NCBI RefSeq assembly: GCF_002479325.1
Contig: NZ_DLMO01000129.1
Span: forward strand, 1 to 56,013
Direction: 5' to 3'
Length of the DNA stretch: 56,013 nt
From: Brevundimonas sp. UBA7534
GTDB taxonomy: Bacteria > Pseudomonadota > Alphaproteobacteria > Caulobacterales > Caulobacteraceae
In this document: one piece after another, positions 47,222 through 55,835 of the stretch
How positions within the stretch are numbered: the first letter of the stretch is position 1
Layout: each line of letters starts with the position of its first letter
Notes under the pieces: model-generated
Database searches by the model: none
Told to the model about the DNA's origin: nothing
Seen by the model: the letters and a program-made list of their open reading frames with translations, nothing else
Program-made: the position numbers and the translations under genes

Positions 47222-48531
47222 ATCACGCCGCCCTTCATCACGAAGCGCATCCGCTCCAGTTCGGTCACATCCGTCAGCGGATCCCCCGACACCGCCACGA
47301 TGTCGGCGGGCATGCCGGGCGCGATCTTCCCCGCCTCGCCGGCGATGCGCAGATGCTCGGCGGCGCCGACGGTGGCGGCCTGGACGGCCTCCAGCGGGGT
47401 TAAGCCGGCGCGGACCAGGAGCGCGAACTCCTGGGCGTTGTCGCCGTGGGCCGAGACGCCGCTGTCGGTGCCGAAGGCGATCCTGACCCCGCCCTCATGC
47501 GCGCGCCGCGCCATGTCCAGCATCTTCGGCCCCGCCTCCAGCGCCTTGGCGGTCTGGGCCGGGGTGAAGAAGTTGTCCGGGCCCGATGCGATGCGGGCGA
47601 CGAAATCTCCGGCCAGCAGCGTCGGTACAAGCCAGGCGTCATGTTGCTTGAACAGGCGGATCGACTGGTCGTCCAGATAGGTGCCGTGCTCGATGGAATC
47701 GCCGCCGGCGCGCAGGAAGGCGTTGATGCCGTCGACCCCGTGGGCGTGGGCCGTCACCTGGCGACCCATGCGGTGCGCGCTCTCGACGATGGCGGCCAGT
47801 TCCGGGTCGCTGAACTGCTGCGCCAGGCCAGCCGCGGTGTTGGACAGGACGCCGCCCGTGGCGGTGATCTTGATGATGTCGGCCCCGGCGCGCACCTGGG
47901 TGCGGACCGCGCGCATGCAGTCCTCCGGCCCCGAGCAGATGCTCTCGGACGACAGCAGGTGCATGACGTCCTCGCGATAGCCGTTGACGTCGCCGTGACC
48001 GCCGTGGATCGATACGGCCGAGCCGGCGGCGATGATGCGCGGTCCCGGCACATCGCCGCGCCGCACCGCCTCACGCAGGGCGAAGATGGCCTCATTGCTC
48101 GCGCCCATGTCCGCCACGGTGGTGAAGCCCGCCATAAGCGTGCGCCGGGCGTAGCGGGCGCCGATCATGGCCTGGTCGGCGTCCGACTGCGTCACGTTCT
48201 CCAACCGCGTATTCGGATTTTGCTGTCCGGTCAGGTGGACGTGGCTGTCGATCAGGCCGGGCAGGACGAAGGCCCCGCGCAGGTCGACCACACGGCCCTG
48301 CGCGGCGTCGCCGACGAAGCCGTCGCGTGTTTCGACGACTTGGTTCCCGCGGATCACGAGAGTTTTATCGCGCTGCACAACGCCGGTTTGCGGATCGGCC
48401 AAAAGCCGCCCTACTTGCAGGAACGTCGTCGTCTGATCGCCGGAAATCACTGGCTGCGCCGGGGTTTGGCGGGCAAAGGCGGGCGTCGCCGCCGCCACAA
48501 TCATCGCCGCAAACAAGCCAAGCCGTTTCAT
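47206..48531 (-). CDS. Periplasmic amidohydrolase family protein (imidazolonepropionase/Xaa-Pro-like dipeptidase group)
   Basis: 441 residues with signal peptide MKRLGLFAAMIVAAATPAFA. The metal ligands of the amidohydrolase barrel are visible: HxH in LPGLIDSHVHLTG, Lys in ADIIKITATGG, His in VTAHAHGVDG, His in SIEHGTYLDD and Asp in AFGTDSGVSAHG. Relatives in Caulobacter (the Cc2672/Cc3125 group) are carboxypeptidases for dipeptides ending in Arg or Lys, so a peptide substrate is likely. GGAGGGG precedes the ATG at 48529-48531. It converges on lpxK. Confidence 0.9.
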   Translation of the reverse strand: MKRLGLFAAMIVAAATPAFARQTPAQPVISGDQTTTFLQVGRLLADPQTGVVQRDKTLVIRGNQVVETRDGFVGDAAQGRVVDLRGAFVLPGLIDSHVHLTGQQNPNTRLENVTQSDADQAMIGARYARRTLMAGFTTVADMGASNEAIFALREAVRRGDVPGPRIIAAGSAVSIHGGHGDVNGYREDVMHLLSSESICSGPEDCMRAVRTQVRAGADIIKITATGGVLSNTAAGLAQQFSDPELAAIVESAHRMGRQVTAHAHGVDGINAFLRAGGDSIEHGTYLDDQSIRLFKQHDAWLVPTLLAGDFVARIASGPDNFFTPAQTAKALEAGPKMLDMARRAHEGGVRIAFGTDSGVSAHGDNAQEFALLVRAGLTPLEAVQAATVGAAEHLRIAGEAGKIAPGMPADIVAVSGDPLTDVTELERMRFVMKGGVIYRAD

Positions 48532-48656
48532 GAATCCCCTCCGAATCAATAGCTTCACCGGGGCCCTGGCGATCTAACGTCCAAGGCTCAGGTTGCCTCC
48601 CAAGAAACCTTTTGAAACAAATGCGGCCCAAGAACAAACCGCAACGAGGGCGTCGC

Positions 48657-49355
48657 ATGCGGCTATCGAGACGAGGGCTGATCCTTGGCGGATCGGCGAT
48701 GCTGGCGGGATGCGCCAGCGCCAGAGCCACCCCGATCGTGACCGCGCAGGCCGCGGCCGTGGTCCCGACCGCAGCGCAGAGCGCAGCGCCGGCTCCGGCC
48801 ATCCAGACCGCCAACCTGACCCCGCCCCCGCTCGATCCGCGCGGCCGCGTGCGCAAGGACCTGATGGAGCGCGCCATGGCCGCGCTGGACGTCCATCACC
48901 GTCGCCTGCCGCTGCGTGACCGCATGTATCTGGTCGACTTCCAGAAGTTCTCGGGCGACGAGCGGCTTTACGAGGTCGATCTGGAAGGCGGTCAGGTGAC
49001 GGTTCTGCGCACCTGCCACGGCCGAGGCTCGGACCCATCGCACACCGGCTACGCCCAGCGCTTCTCGAACACGCCCGATTCCAACATGTCGTCGGTCGGC
49101 GCCTACGCCACCGCCGGCGCCAGCTGGGGATCGCAGCAGGGGCCGAACGTGCTGCTGGACGGGTTGGAGTACACCAACGACAAGGCCCGCGAGCGCGCCA
49201 TCATCATCCACGGGGCCGACTACGCCGATCCCGACTTCCTGGCGCGCGAAGGCAAGCTGGGCCGCAGCTACGGTTGTTTCTCGGTCGCCCACGCCGATCT
49301 GCCGGACCTGCGCGAGCGCATGGGTCAGGGCCGCCTGCTGTTCGCCTGGGCCTGA
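48657..49355 (+). CDS. L,D-transpeptidase-like murein catalytic protein, predicted Tat lipoprotein
   Basis: 232 residues. The N-terminus MRLSRRGLILGGSAMLAGC has a twin-arginine motif and a lipobox, suggesting Tat export and lipidation. The C-terminal domain matches the murein L,D-transpeptidase catalytic family (YkuD-like type 2): VDFQKFSGDERLYEVDLEGG, IIIHGADYADPDFL and GRSYGCFSVAHADLPDL, with the catalytic Cys in SYGCFSV. It would act on peptidoglycan cross-links or their trimming. ATG 48657 has GAGGG 6 nt upstream; earlier in-frame starts (48612, 48621) would displace the signal. Its end overlaps the converging TrhO gene by 31 bp. Confidence 0.85.
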   Translation: MRLSRRGLILGGSAMLAGCASARATPIVTAQAAAVVPTAAQSAAPAPAIQTANLTPPPLDPRGRVRKDLMERAMAALDVHHRRLPLRDRMYLVDFQKFSGDERLYEVDLEGGQVTVLRTCHGRGSDPSHTGYAQRFSNTPDSNMSSVGAYATAGASWGSQQGPNVLLDGLEYTNDKARERAIIIHGADYADPDFLAREGKLGRSYGCFSVAHADLPDLRERMGQGRLLFAWA

Positions 49356-50311
49356 TCGGGTCGCATGGCGGGAGCGCCGAGATGCGTCCCGCCGCGTGAC
49401 CGCGCGATCTCGACCTGGCGCTGCCGCTCGGCGTAGCCCTGCCTCTGTTCCTGGCCGCGCGTGTCGTGGCACCGGTCGCAGCAGACTCCTTCGACATAGT
49501 TCGCGGATGCGCGGCCCGCTGGACTGACCGGCATCCGGCAACCTCGGCACAGGCTGTGGTCTCCTTGCGCCAGGCCGTGCTTCACCGCCACCCGCTCGTC
49601 GAAGACGAAACACTCCCCACGCCAAAGGCTGTCGTCCTCGGCCGTCGTCTCCAGATAGCGCAGGATCCCGCCTTCCAGGTGATGCACCTGGTCGACCCCT
49701 TCGGCCTTGAGGAAGGCCGTCGCCTTTTCGCAGCGGATGCCGCCGGTGCAGTACATGGCCACCCGATGCGCGCCGCTCTGTTCCAGAAGCGCCCGCCCCT
49801 CGCCCCGGAACCAGTCGGGAAAATCGCGAAAGCTGCGCGTGTTGGGCTGGACCGCCCCCTCGAAGGCGCCGACGTCGCCTTCGTAGTCGTTGCGGGTGTC
49901 GATCACGAAGGTCGCTGGGTCGGCGATCAGGGCGTTCCAGTCCGCAGGCGAAACATAGGCTCCCGCCTCGCGCGCCGGGTCCAGATCGGGCTGGCCCATG
50001 GTCACGATCTCGCGCTTGATCCGGACCTTCAGCCGCAGGAAAGGCGCCGCGTCCGCCCAGGCGTATTTCACGTCCAGATCGGCGAAGCCCGGCAGGGCGC
50101 GGATGACGGACAGCACGGCCTCCACGCCCGACGCCGGGCCGGCGATGGTTCCATTCAGCCCCTCATGGGCGACCAGCAGCGTGCCTCTCACCTCTCCCGA
50201 CTCGCAGGCGGCGAGCAGGCGACCGCGCACCGCCTCCCGGTCCTCGATCGCGGCGAATCGATAGAGGGCGGCGACGCGGAAACCGCCGTCCGGCGAACCG
50301 GCGCCCTGCAA
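49325..50311 (-). CDS. trhO: TrhO-type rhodanese domain protein (tRNA uridine-34 hydroxylation), UPF0176
   Basis: 328 residues. An acylphosphatase-like N-terminal domain (RGTLLVAHEGLNGTIAG, VKYAWADAAPFLRLKVRIKREIV) is followed by a rhodanese domain with active Cys in VAMYCTGGIRCEKATAFLK. A Cys-rich C-terminus (SLCRGCRMPVSP, VEGVCCDRCHD) probably binds zinc. TrhO hydroxylates U34 of several tRNAs using O2. The start is TTG at 50309-50311, lying 1 nt past the purD stop (TGAgTTG), with GGAGCGGGG before it; coupling to purD is likely. No ATG or GTG fits the homology. The last 20 residues overlap the converging transpeptidase gene. Confidence 0.9.
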   Translation of the reverse strand: MQGAGSPDGGFRVAALYRFAAIEDREAVRGRLLAACESGEVRGTLLVAHEGLNGTIAGPASGVEAVLSVIRALPGFADLDVKYAWADAAPFLRLKVRIKREIVTMGQPDLDPAREAGAYVSPADWNALIADPATFVIDTRNDYEGDVGAFEGAVQPNTRSFRDFPDWFRGEGRALLEQSGAHRVAMYCTGGIRCEKATAFLKAEGVDQVHHLEGGILRYLETTAEDDSLWRGECFVFDERVAVKHGLAQGDHSLCRGCRMPVSPAGRASANYVEGVCCDRCHDTRGQEQRQGYAERQRQVEIARSRGGTHLGAPAMRPDQAQANSRRP

Positions 50312-50312
50312 C

Positions 50313-51587
50313 TCAGCCCCGCTCCAGCGCGCGCCAGCCGATATCGGTGCGGTTGAAGCCGCCCGGCCAGTCGATCTGGCGGAGGGCGGCATAGGCCCGC
50401 TCGCGCGCCTGGGCGATGTCGTCGCCCTCGGCGCAGATGTTCAGCACCCGCCCGCCAGCGGCGCACAACTGGCCGTCGTCGCGCCGCTTCGTCCCGGCGT
50501 GGAAAACCTGGACATGCGGACCAAAGTCCTGCTCGGCGCCGCGAATGATCGAGCCCTCCAGCGGGCTGTCGGGATAGCCTTTCGCCGCCATGACGACGCA
50601 GATCACGGTCTGAGGCTTGAAGCTCGGCGCCGGCAGCCCCGAGACGTCGCCCCGCGCGCACGCCAGCAGATACGGTACGATGTCGCCGGCGAAGCGCATC
50701 ATCAGCACCTGACATTCCGGATCGCCAAAGCGGGCGTTGAACTCCACCACCTTGGGTCCGTCCTCGGTCGCCATCAGCCCGGCGTACAGCACGCCCCGAT
50801 AGGGCGCGCCCTCTTCGGCCATGCGGGCGACGGTCGGCTGGACGATGAGATCATTCGCCTGTCGCACCAGGTCAGGCGTGAAGACCGGAGCCGGCGAATA
50901 GGCCCCCATGCCGCCGGTGTTGGGGCCCAGATCGCCGTCGAAGGCGCGCTTGTGGTCCTGGGCGCCGCCGAACAGCACGGCCTGTCGACCGTCGCACAGG
51001 GCGAACAGCGAGCCTTCCTCGCCGTCCATGAACTCTTCGATCACAACCCGGGCGCCGGCCGCGCCGAACCGGCCGCCCAGCATCCGCTCGATCTCGGCCT
51101 CGGCGTCGGAGCGGTCGGGACTGATCGCCACCCCTTTGCCGGCCGCCAGGCCGTCCGCCTTGATGACATACGGCGGCTTGAAGACATCCAGCGCCGCCTT
51201 GGCGTCCTTCACCGTGTCATAGACGCCGTAACCGGCGGTCGGGATCTCGTGCCGTTCCAGGAACGCCTTGGAAAAGGCCTTGGAGGTCTCAAGCTGCGCC
51301 GCCTTGGCCGTGGGTCCGAAACAGGGGATGCCCAGCGCCGCCAGGCGGTCGGCCAGGCCGGCGGCCAGAGCGACCTCCGGCCCGACCACGACCAGTTCGG
51401 CCTTGATCTCGCGCGCCAGCGCGGCCAGCGCCTCGGCGTCGTCGGCCTTCACCGCGCGCAGCTCGCACAGCTTCTCCATGCCGGGATTGCCCGGGGCGGC
51501 GACGAGCCGCGTGGTCAGCGGCGACTGGGCGATCTTCCAGGCCAGGGCGTGTTCGCGCCCGCCCGATCCGACGAGGAGGATGTTCAT
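50313..51587 (-). CDS. purD: Phosphoribosylamine--glycine ligase
   Basis: 424-residue ATP-grasp enzyme for the second step of purine synthesis (5-phosphoribosylamine plus glycine plus ATP gives GAR). N-terminal MNILLVGSGGREHALAWKIAQSP and ATP-grasp blocks are typical: VIKADGLAAGKGV, EEFMDGEEGSLFALCDG, GGMGAYSPAP, VLYAGLMATEDGPKVVEFNARFGDPECQ. The end matches other PurD proteins. ATG at 51585-51587. It is followed, 1 nt after the stop, by the TTG of trhO. Confidence 0.96.
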   Translation of the reverse strand: MNILLVGSGGREHALAWKIAQSPLTTRLVAAPGNPGMEKLCELRAVKADDAEALAALAREIKAELVVVGPEVALAAGLADRLAALGIPCFGPTAKAAQLETSKAFSKAFLERHEIPTAGYGVYDTVKDAKAALDVFKPPYVIKADGLAAGKGVAISPDRSDAEAEIERMLGGRFGAAGARVVIEEFMDGEEGSLFALCDGRQAVLFGGAQDHKRAFDGDLGPNTGGMGAYSPAPVFTPDLVRQANDLIVQPTVARMAEEGAPYRGVLYAGLMATEDGPKVVEFNARFGDPECQVLMMRFAGDIVPYLLACARGDVSGLPAPSFKPQTVICVVMAAKGYPDSPLEGSIIRGAEQDFGPHVQVFHAGTKRRDDGQLCAAGGRVLNICAEGDDIAQARERAYAALRQIDWPGGFNRTDIGWRALERG

Positions 51588-51635
51588 GCCCCGGACATGA
51601 CCGGCCCGGATGGGCCGGTCAAGCGTCGGAAACGC

Positions 51636-52094
51636 TTAACGTGCGGGGGCCTGGGCGGCGCCGGTGGGCGTCATCCCCGGCGTCCAGGCCGGCAGCGCTT
51701 GCAACTGGGCCAGCGTCAACTGCGTGGTCAGGTCCTTCTCGCCGTTCCGGTCGACGGAAGACAGGTCGCCGACGGGGACCAACACCTCCAGATCGCCCGG
51801 CCCTTCCAGATCGATCACGATGTGGGTCAACCGGCCCTGGGCGTTCAGCACCAGCGTCTCGACGTCACCCAGATCGGTGTTGTCCGCCGACAGCAGATCC
51901 GCATCCTCCAGCTGCTCACGCGTCATGCCGAACGCCAAGGCGGCGCTTGTCGTGGCGGCGTCCGCGCGCGTCTCCGAAACGGGTTCGGGCGCGGCGTTGG
52001 GAGCGGGCGCCTGCACCACGTCGTCGTCACGGTCGGAACAGGCCGCGGCGCCGACAAGGCACAGGACGGCGGCGAGGGAAATGAGGCGCTTCAT
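51636..52094 (-). CDS. PRC-barrel domain lipoprotein
   Basis: 152 residues. The lipoprotein signal MKRLISLAAVLCLVGAAAC anchors a PRC-barrel-like domain (AFGMTREQLEDADLLSADNTDLGDVETLVLNAQGRLTHIVIDLEG through VPVGDLSSVDRNGEKDLTTQLTLAQLQALP). Such proteins are envelope-located; their ligands are unknown. The ATG at 52092-52094 starts the signal peptide. It is preceded 20 bp upstream by a 24-codon membrane peptide, and 190 bp upstream by an exact general-stress promoter that should drive both. Confidence 0.85.
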   Translation of the reverse strand: MKRLISLAAVLCLVGAAACSDRDDDVVQAPAPNAAPEPVSETRADAATTSAALAFGMTREQLEDADLLSADNTDLGDVETLVLNAQGRLTHIVIDLEGPGDLEVLVPVGDLSSVDRNGEKDLTTQLTLAQLQALPAWTPGMTPTGAAQAPAR

Positions 52095-52114
52095 GACAGG
52101 TTCTTTCTGTAGGT

Positions 52115-52189
52115 TCAGAGCACGGCCGAAACGACATAGACGACCACCCCCAACAGGATGACGCCGAAGATCAGCAGCCACGGGCTCAT
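52115..52189 (-). CDS. Hydrophobic 24-residue membrane peptide
   Basis: The frame from ATG (52187-52189) to TGA (52115-52117) encodes MSPWLLIFGVILLGVVVYVV plus SAVL, a single transmembrane helix. GGAG lies 2 nt before the ATG, which is close, so translation is likely but not certain. It sits between an exact general-stress promoter (52285-52309) and the PRC-barrel lipoprotein on the same strand. I know of no named family. It may act as a stress-induced membrane micro-protein, or only as a leader. Confidence 0.5.
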   Translation of the reverse strand: MSPWLLIFGVILLGVVVYVVSAVL

Positions 52190-52284
52190 GGCTCCGCCCG
52201 CGCCGCTTCGGCGTTGAAGACCACGCTCGCGCGGCGAACGGTTCTCCGGGTCTGTGCCTTGCGGGTCGACGGGCATGAAGGGCG

Positions 52285-52309
52285 AACGGCGAGGCGGCCA
52301 AGCCGTTCC
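52285..52309 (-). promoter_or_regulatory. Exact EcfG/SigT general-stress promoter of the micro-peptide and PRC-barrel operon
   Basis: On the minus strand GGAAC (52305-52309), 16-bp spacer, CGTT (52285-52288): perfect consensus. The predicted transcript start is about 90 nt before the 24-codon peptide. It is divergent from xseA. Confidence 0.75.
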
Positions 52310-52340
52310 CGCGCGGATCGACGCAGGCTAGAGTGCGCGC

Positions 52341-53822
52341 ATGAGCGATGACTCCTATGTGTTCGAAGGGCCGGCCGATTCGCCCGCCCCGCGCGACAAC
52401 AATCCGCCCCTGTCGATCTCGGATTTGTCCTTCGCCCTCAAGCGCACGCTGGAGGAGCGCTTCGGCCACGTCCGCCTGCGCGGCGAGATATCCAAGGTCA
52501 ATCGCCACGCCTCGGGCCACGTCTATCTGACGCTCAAGGACGACAAGGCGGCGATCGACGGCGTCGTGTGGAAGGGCGCCGTGCGCGGCCTGGGCGTTCA
52601 GCCCGAGACGGGCCTGGAGGTCATCGTCACCGGCAAGATCACCTCCTACCCGGCCCGATCATCCTACCAGATCGTGATCGAGAGCATGGAGGCCGCCGGG
52701 GCCGGCGCCCTGCTGGCCCAGCTGGAACGACTGAAGGTCCGGCTGCGCGAGGAAGGCCTGTTCGACCCGGCGCGCAAGAAGCCGCTTCCCGCCTTTCCCC
52801 GCACCATCGGCGTCATCACCAGCCCCACCGGCGCGGTCATCCGTGACATTCTGCACCGGATCGCCGAGCGCTGGCCCTGCCGGGTCATCGTCTGGCCCGT
52901 TGTGGTTCAGGGCGACGCCGCGTGCGGGCAGGTGTCCAACGCCATCCGCGGCTTCGACGCGATGCGGCCGGGCGGCCCCGTCCCCCGCCCCGATCTGCTG
53001 ATCGTCGCGCGCGGCGGCGGCTCGGTCGAGGATCTGTGGTGCTTCAACGACGAGGGGCTGGCGCGCACCGTCGCGGCCGCCTCCATCCCCATCATCTCGG
53101 CGGTGGGGCACGAGACGGACACCACCCTGATCGACTTCGTGTCGGACCGGCGCGCGCCGACGCCGACGGGGGCGGCGGAACTGGCCACGCCCGTCTTGAA
53201 CGATCTGCGCTACGCCGTGGCGGACCTGGACCGTCGTCTGGTCCAGACGGGCGGGCGGCTTATCGAGGATCGCCGCACCCGGCTGCGCGCCGTCGCGCGG
53301 GGCCTTCCCGCGCGGCCGGAAGACCTGCTGGCCCTGGCCCAGCAACGACTCGACCACGCCGGCAGCCGGCTGGAGTCCGCCCTGACCCACCATGCCGCCG
53401 AAAAACGTCACCGGCTGGTCGGCGTCGCCGCGCGCCTCGGGCCGGGACTGCTGGATCGCGTCATCGAGCGCCGGCGCGACCGGCTGATCGCGCTGGAGCC
53501 GCGTTTCCACCCCGCCGTCGATCGCCGCCTGGTTCGCGACCGCGACCGCCTGACCGCCCTGTCCCGCGCCCTGACGAGCCTGGACCCGGCCCGCCCCAAG
53601 CCCGGCTTCGCCCGTGTCGAGGATGGCGAAGGGCGCTGGGTGACGGCGGCCGCCCAGCTGTCGTCGGGCCAGGCCGTGTCCCTGGTGTTCGGCGACGGCG
53701 CCCGCGCGGCCGTGATCGAAGGCGAGCCACCCCCCGCGCTGTCTTCTCCGGCGCCCCGCCCTGCCCCGCCGCGCGCGCCCCGGCCACGCGCCGCACCGCC
53801 CGGACAGGGCGATCTGTTCTGA
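52341..53822 (+). CDS. xseA: Exodeoxyribonuclease VII large subunit
   Basis: 493 residues. An N-terminal OB fold (PLSISDLSFALKRTLEERFGHVRLRGEISKVNRHASGHVYLTLKDD) leads to the catalytic region with GVITSPTGAVIRDILHRIAERWP, LLIVARGGGSVEDLWCFNDE, and AVGHETDTTLIDFVSDRRAPTPTGAAEL. A long basic helical stalk follows, and the last 30 residues are Pro/Ala/Arg-rich. With XseB it degrades single-stranded DNA in repair. The ATG at 52341 has only a weak site upstream. xseB is not in the window. Confidence 0.95.
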   Translation: MSDDSYVFEGPADSPAPRDNNPPLSISDLSFALKRTLEERFGHVRLRGEISKVNRHASGHVYLTLKDDKAAIDGVVWKGAVRGLGVQPETGLEVIVTGKITSYPARSSYQIVIESMEAAGAGALLAQLERLKVRLREEGLFDPARKKPLPAFPRTIGVITSPTGAVIRDILHRIAERWPCRVIVWPVVVQGDAACGQVSNAIRGFDAMRPGGPVPRPDLLIVARGGGSVEDLWCFNDEGLARTVAAASIPIISAVGHETDTTLIDFVSDRRAPTPTGAAELATPVLNDLRYAVADLDRRLVQTGGRLIEDRRTRLRAVARGLPARPEDLLALAQQRLDHAGSRLESALTHHAAEKRHRLVGVAARLGPGLLDRVIERRRDRLIALEPRFHPAVDRRLVRDRDRLTALSRALTSLDPARPKPGFARVEDGEGRWVTAAAQLSSGQAVSLVFGDGARAAVIEGEPPPALSSPAPRPAPPRAPRPRAAPPGQGDLF

Positions 53823-53901
53823 TCGACGTCGATTTCGCCCCTCCCCCGTGCGGCCGCTTCCTGCTAAGCGCGCCTCTTCCGTCGCCTGTCGAAAGCGCAG
53901 A

Positions 53902-54408
53902 ATGAAGATTTCCCGCCTCGCCCTGGCCGCCTACGGCTTCGCCCTTGCGGTCATCGTCCTGGACCAGCTGACCAAGGCCTGGATCATCAGCGGCGTCTCG
54001 CTGCACGAGGTCGGGCAGATCCCGGTCCTGCCGCCGATCCTGAACTTCAGCTGGGTGGAGAACACCGGCGTCAGCTTCGGCCTGTTCGGCGGCGGCGAGG
54101 CGCGCTGGGGGCTGACGATCTTCTCGCTCGTCGTCTCGGCCGGTCTGGCCTGGTGGGCGCTGAGGGCCGACCGTCGGCTGCAGGTCACGGCCATCGGCCT
54201 GGTCATGGGCGGCGCGCTGGGCAATGTCATCGACCGCGTGCGGTTCGGCTATGTCGTGGACTTCATCGACTTCTCCGGCACCGGCGTGTTTCCCTGGGTT
54301 TTCAACATCGCCGACAGCGCCATCACCATCGGCGTCGTGCTGCTGATCATCGACAGCCTGAAGTCCGAACGCGCGGCTCCGGTTGGCGCAGCCCCTGAAA
54401 AGTCGTAA
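53902..54408 (+). CDS. lspA: Lipoprotein signal peptidase (signal peptidase II)
   Basis: 168 residues with four transmembrane helices. The catalytic aspartates lie in NVIDRVRFGYVVDFIDF and FPWVFNIADSAITIG. NFSWVENTGVSFGLF is the third conserved block and DQLTKAWI the first. It cleaves prolipoprotein signal peptides after lipidation, at the inner membrane. The window contains several of its substrates (amidase, glycine-zipper, PRC-barrel, DUF3035 and L,D-transpeptidase-like lipoproteins). The ATG at 53902 lies 79 bp after xseA; next is a DUF3035 lipoprotein gene. Confidence 0.95.
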   Translation: MKISRLALAAYGFALAVIVLDQLTKAWIISGVSLHEVGQIPVLPPILNFSWVENTGVSFGLFGGGEARWGLTIFSLVVSAGLAWWALRADRRLQVTAIGLVMGGALGNVIDRVRFGYVVDFIDFSGTGVFPWVFNIADSAITIGVVLLIIDSLKSERAAPVGAAPEKS

Positions 54409-54477
54409 TCACCCCGTCTTCACTATTGCGAACCGCGCCCGCCGGGCGCCCGCGCAAGCCGAGTCGAGCCTGAATCC

Positions 54478-55041
54478 ATGCGTCATCGCAGCGTCGCCGT
54501 CCTGACCCTCGCCGCCTCCGCCCTGGCCCTTTCGGCCTGCGGCAGCATTCGCCAGGGCGTCGGCCTGTCGAAGGTCGTGCCGGACGAGTTCGTCACCGTC
54601 TCCACCGCGCCCCTGACCGTGCCGCCCGAATACGGCCTGCGTCCGCCGGCTCCCGGCCAGCCGCGTCCGCAGGAGCTGGCGCCCGAAAGCGCCGCGCGCC
54701 AGATCCTGCTGGGTCAGCGTCAGGCCATCACCCGCACCCCCGGCGAACAGGTTCTGGTCGCTCAGGCGGGCGCCGACCAGGCCGACCCGCTGGCCCGCTA
54801 CGTCATCGACGACGAGTTCGGCGACATCGCCCACAAGGACGAAAGCTGGGCCAATCGCGTGATGTTCTGGCGCAAGGACGACGCTTCGACCCAGGCCGCC
54901 ACGGTCCGTCAGACCACCGACGGCCAGCAGACCATCGATCCGGCCAGCGAGGCCGCGCGCCTGCAGGCTCTGACCGGCGGTCGCGACGGCATCACCATCA
55001 CGCCGCGCCGCGAAGGCGGTTTCAAACTGCCGGGTCTGTGA
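54478..55041 (+). CDS. DUF3035 family lipoprotein
   Basis: 187 residues. Signal peptide and lipobox ALALSAC (mature Cys near 21) are followed by the DUF3035 body: VVPDEFVTVSTAPLTVPPEYGLRPPAPGQPRPQEL, IDDEFGDIAHKDESWANRVMFW. The family is common in alphaproteobacteria, usually right after lspA as here. Function is unknown, perhaps outer-membrane assembly. ATG at 54478, 69 bp after lspA; probably one operon. Confidence 0.92.
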   Translation: MRHRSVAVLTLAASALALSACGSIRQGVGLSKVVPDEFVTVSTAPLTVPPEYGLRPPAPGQPRPQELAPESAARQILLGQRQAITRTPGEQVLVAQAGADQADPLARYVIDDEFGDIAHKDESWANRVMFWRKDDASTQAATVRQTTDGQQTIDPASEAARLQALTGGRDGITITPRREGGFKLPGL

Positions 55042-55076
55042 TTCCACCCCGGCGGGGCCGTCGCCCCTCCGGTCGT

Positions 55077-55105
55077 TTGCCGCGCCTCGCTTTAGCCGCT
55101 ATCAG
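55077..55105 (+). promoter_or_regulatory. Candidate sigma-70 promoter upstream of the 219-residue periplasmic protein
   Basis: TTGCCG (55077-55082), 17-bp spacer, TATCAG (55100-55105) in the 133-bp gap after the DUF3035 gene. Moderate match only; an alternative reading shifts the -10 by one base (CTATCA). Confidence 0.35.
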
Positions 55106-55174
55106 CGGAGAGCGTTGCACGGTCGGGCGCCGATCGTCGCGCGCCGCCCTGTTCGCTGTCGGAAAAATAAGCTG

Positions 55175-55834
55175 ATGCGTCGCGCCCTTACCGCCCTGGC
55201 CGCCTTGTCTGTCGCTGCCGCCGTCCTTCCCGTCGCCGCCCAGGCTCAGACCACCCCGCGCGACCGCCAGTCGGGACAGCAGGCGGAACCGGAGCAGCGT
55301 TCCCGGACGCCGCGCATCGCGCCTCTGCGCCGTCGCGCCAACGCCGGTCCGTGCCCCTATGTGAAGGTGCTTTACGACGCCGCCCGCTACGTCGAGCTGG
55401 CCGACGACCGGGCGACCATCGCCAATGTCGGCTACACCGGCGAGATCGAGGGCGTCAGCGCCGATTGCGAGTACCGCGAGGCCGACCCGATCCGTCTGGA
55501 CATGCAGATCCTGTTCGACCTCGGCCGCGGCGCCCAGGCGACCGATGACCGAAAGACCTACCGCTACTGGGTCGCGGTCACCGAACGGAACAGCGCCATC
55601 CTGGCCAAGGAATATTTCGACCTCCCGGTCAATTTCGAAGGTCAGCGCGAAACGTCGGTGCGCGAAGAGCGCACCATCGTCATCCCCCGCGCCGACGTCT
55701 CCACCAGCGGATCGAACTTCGAGATCCTGGTCGGTTTCGACGTCACGCCTCAGATGGCCGAGTTCAACCGCTCGGGCAGCCGCTTCCGCGTGAACGCCGG
55801 CGCGGCCCAGACGCAGACGCCGCCGAGCCAGTAA
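55175..55834 (+). CDS. Periplasmic protein of unknown function
   Basis: 219 residues. Signal peptide MRRALTALAALSVAAAVLPVAAQA is followed by a Gln/Arg/Pro-rich linker. A mostly beta domain follows (PCPYVKVLYDAARYVELADDR, IANVGYTGEIEGVSADCEYREADPIRLDMQILFDLGRG, YRYWVAVTERNSAILAKEYFDLPVNF) with two cysteines that could form a disulfide. I do not recognise a named family. It lies 1 nt before argS, so both are co-transcribed, which is unusual company for an exported protein. The ATG at 55175 starts the signal peptide. Confidence 0.8.
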   Translation: MRRALTALAALSVAAAVLPVAAQAQTTPRDRQSGQQAEPEQRSRTPRIAPLRRRANAGPCPYVKVLYDAARYVELADDRATIANVGYTGEIEGVSADCEYREADPIRLDMQILFDLGRGAQATDDRKTYRYWVAVTERNSAILAKEYFDLPVNFEGQRETSVREERTIVIPRADVSTSGSNFEILVGFDVTPQMAEFNRSGSRFRVNAGAAQTQTPPSQ

Positions 55835-55835
55835 G

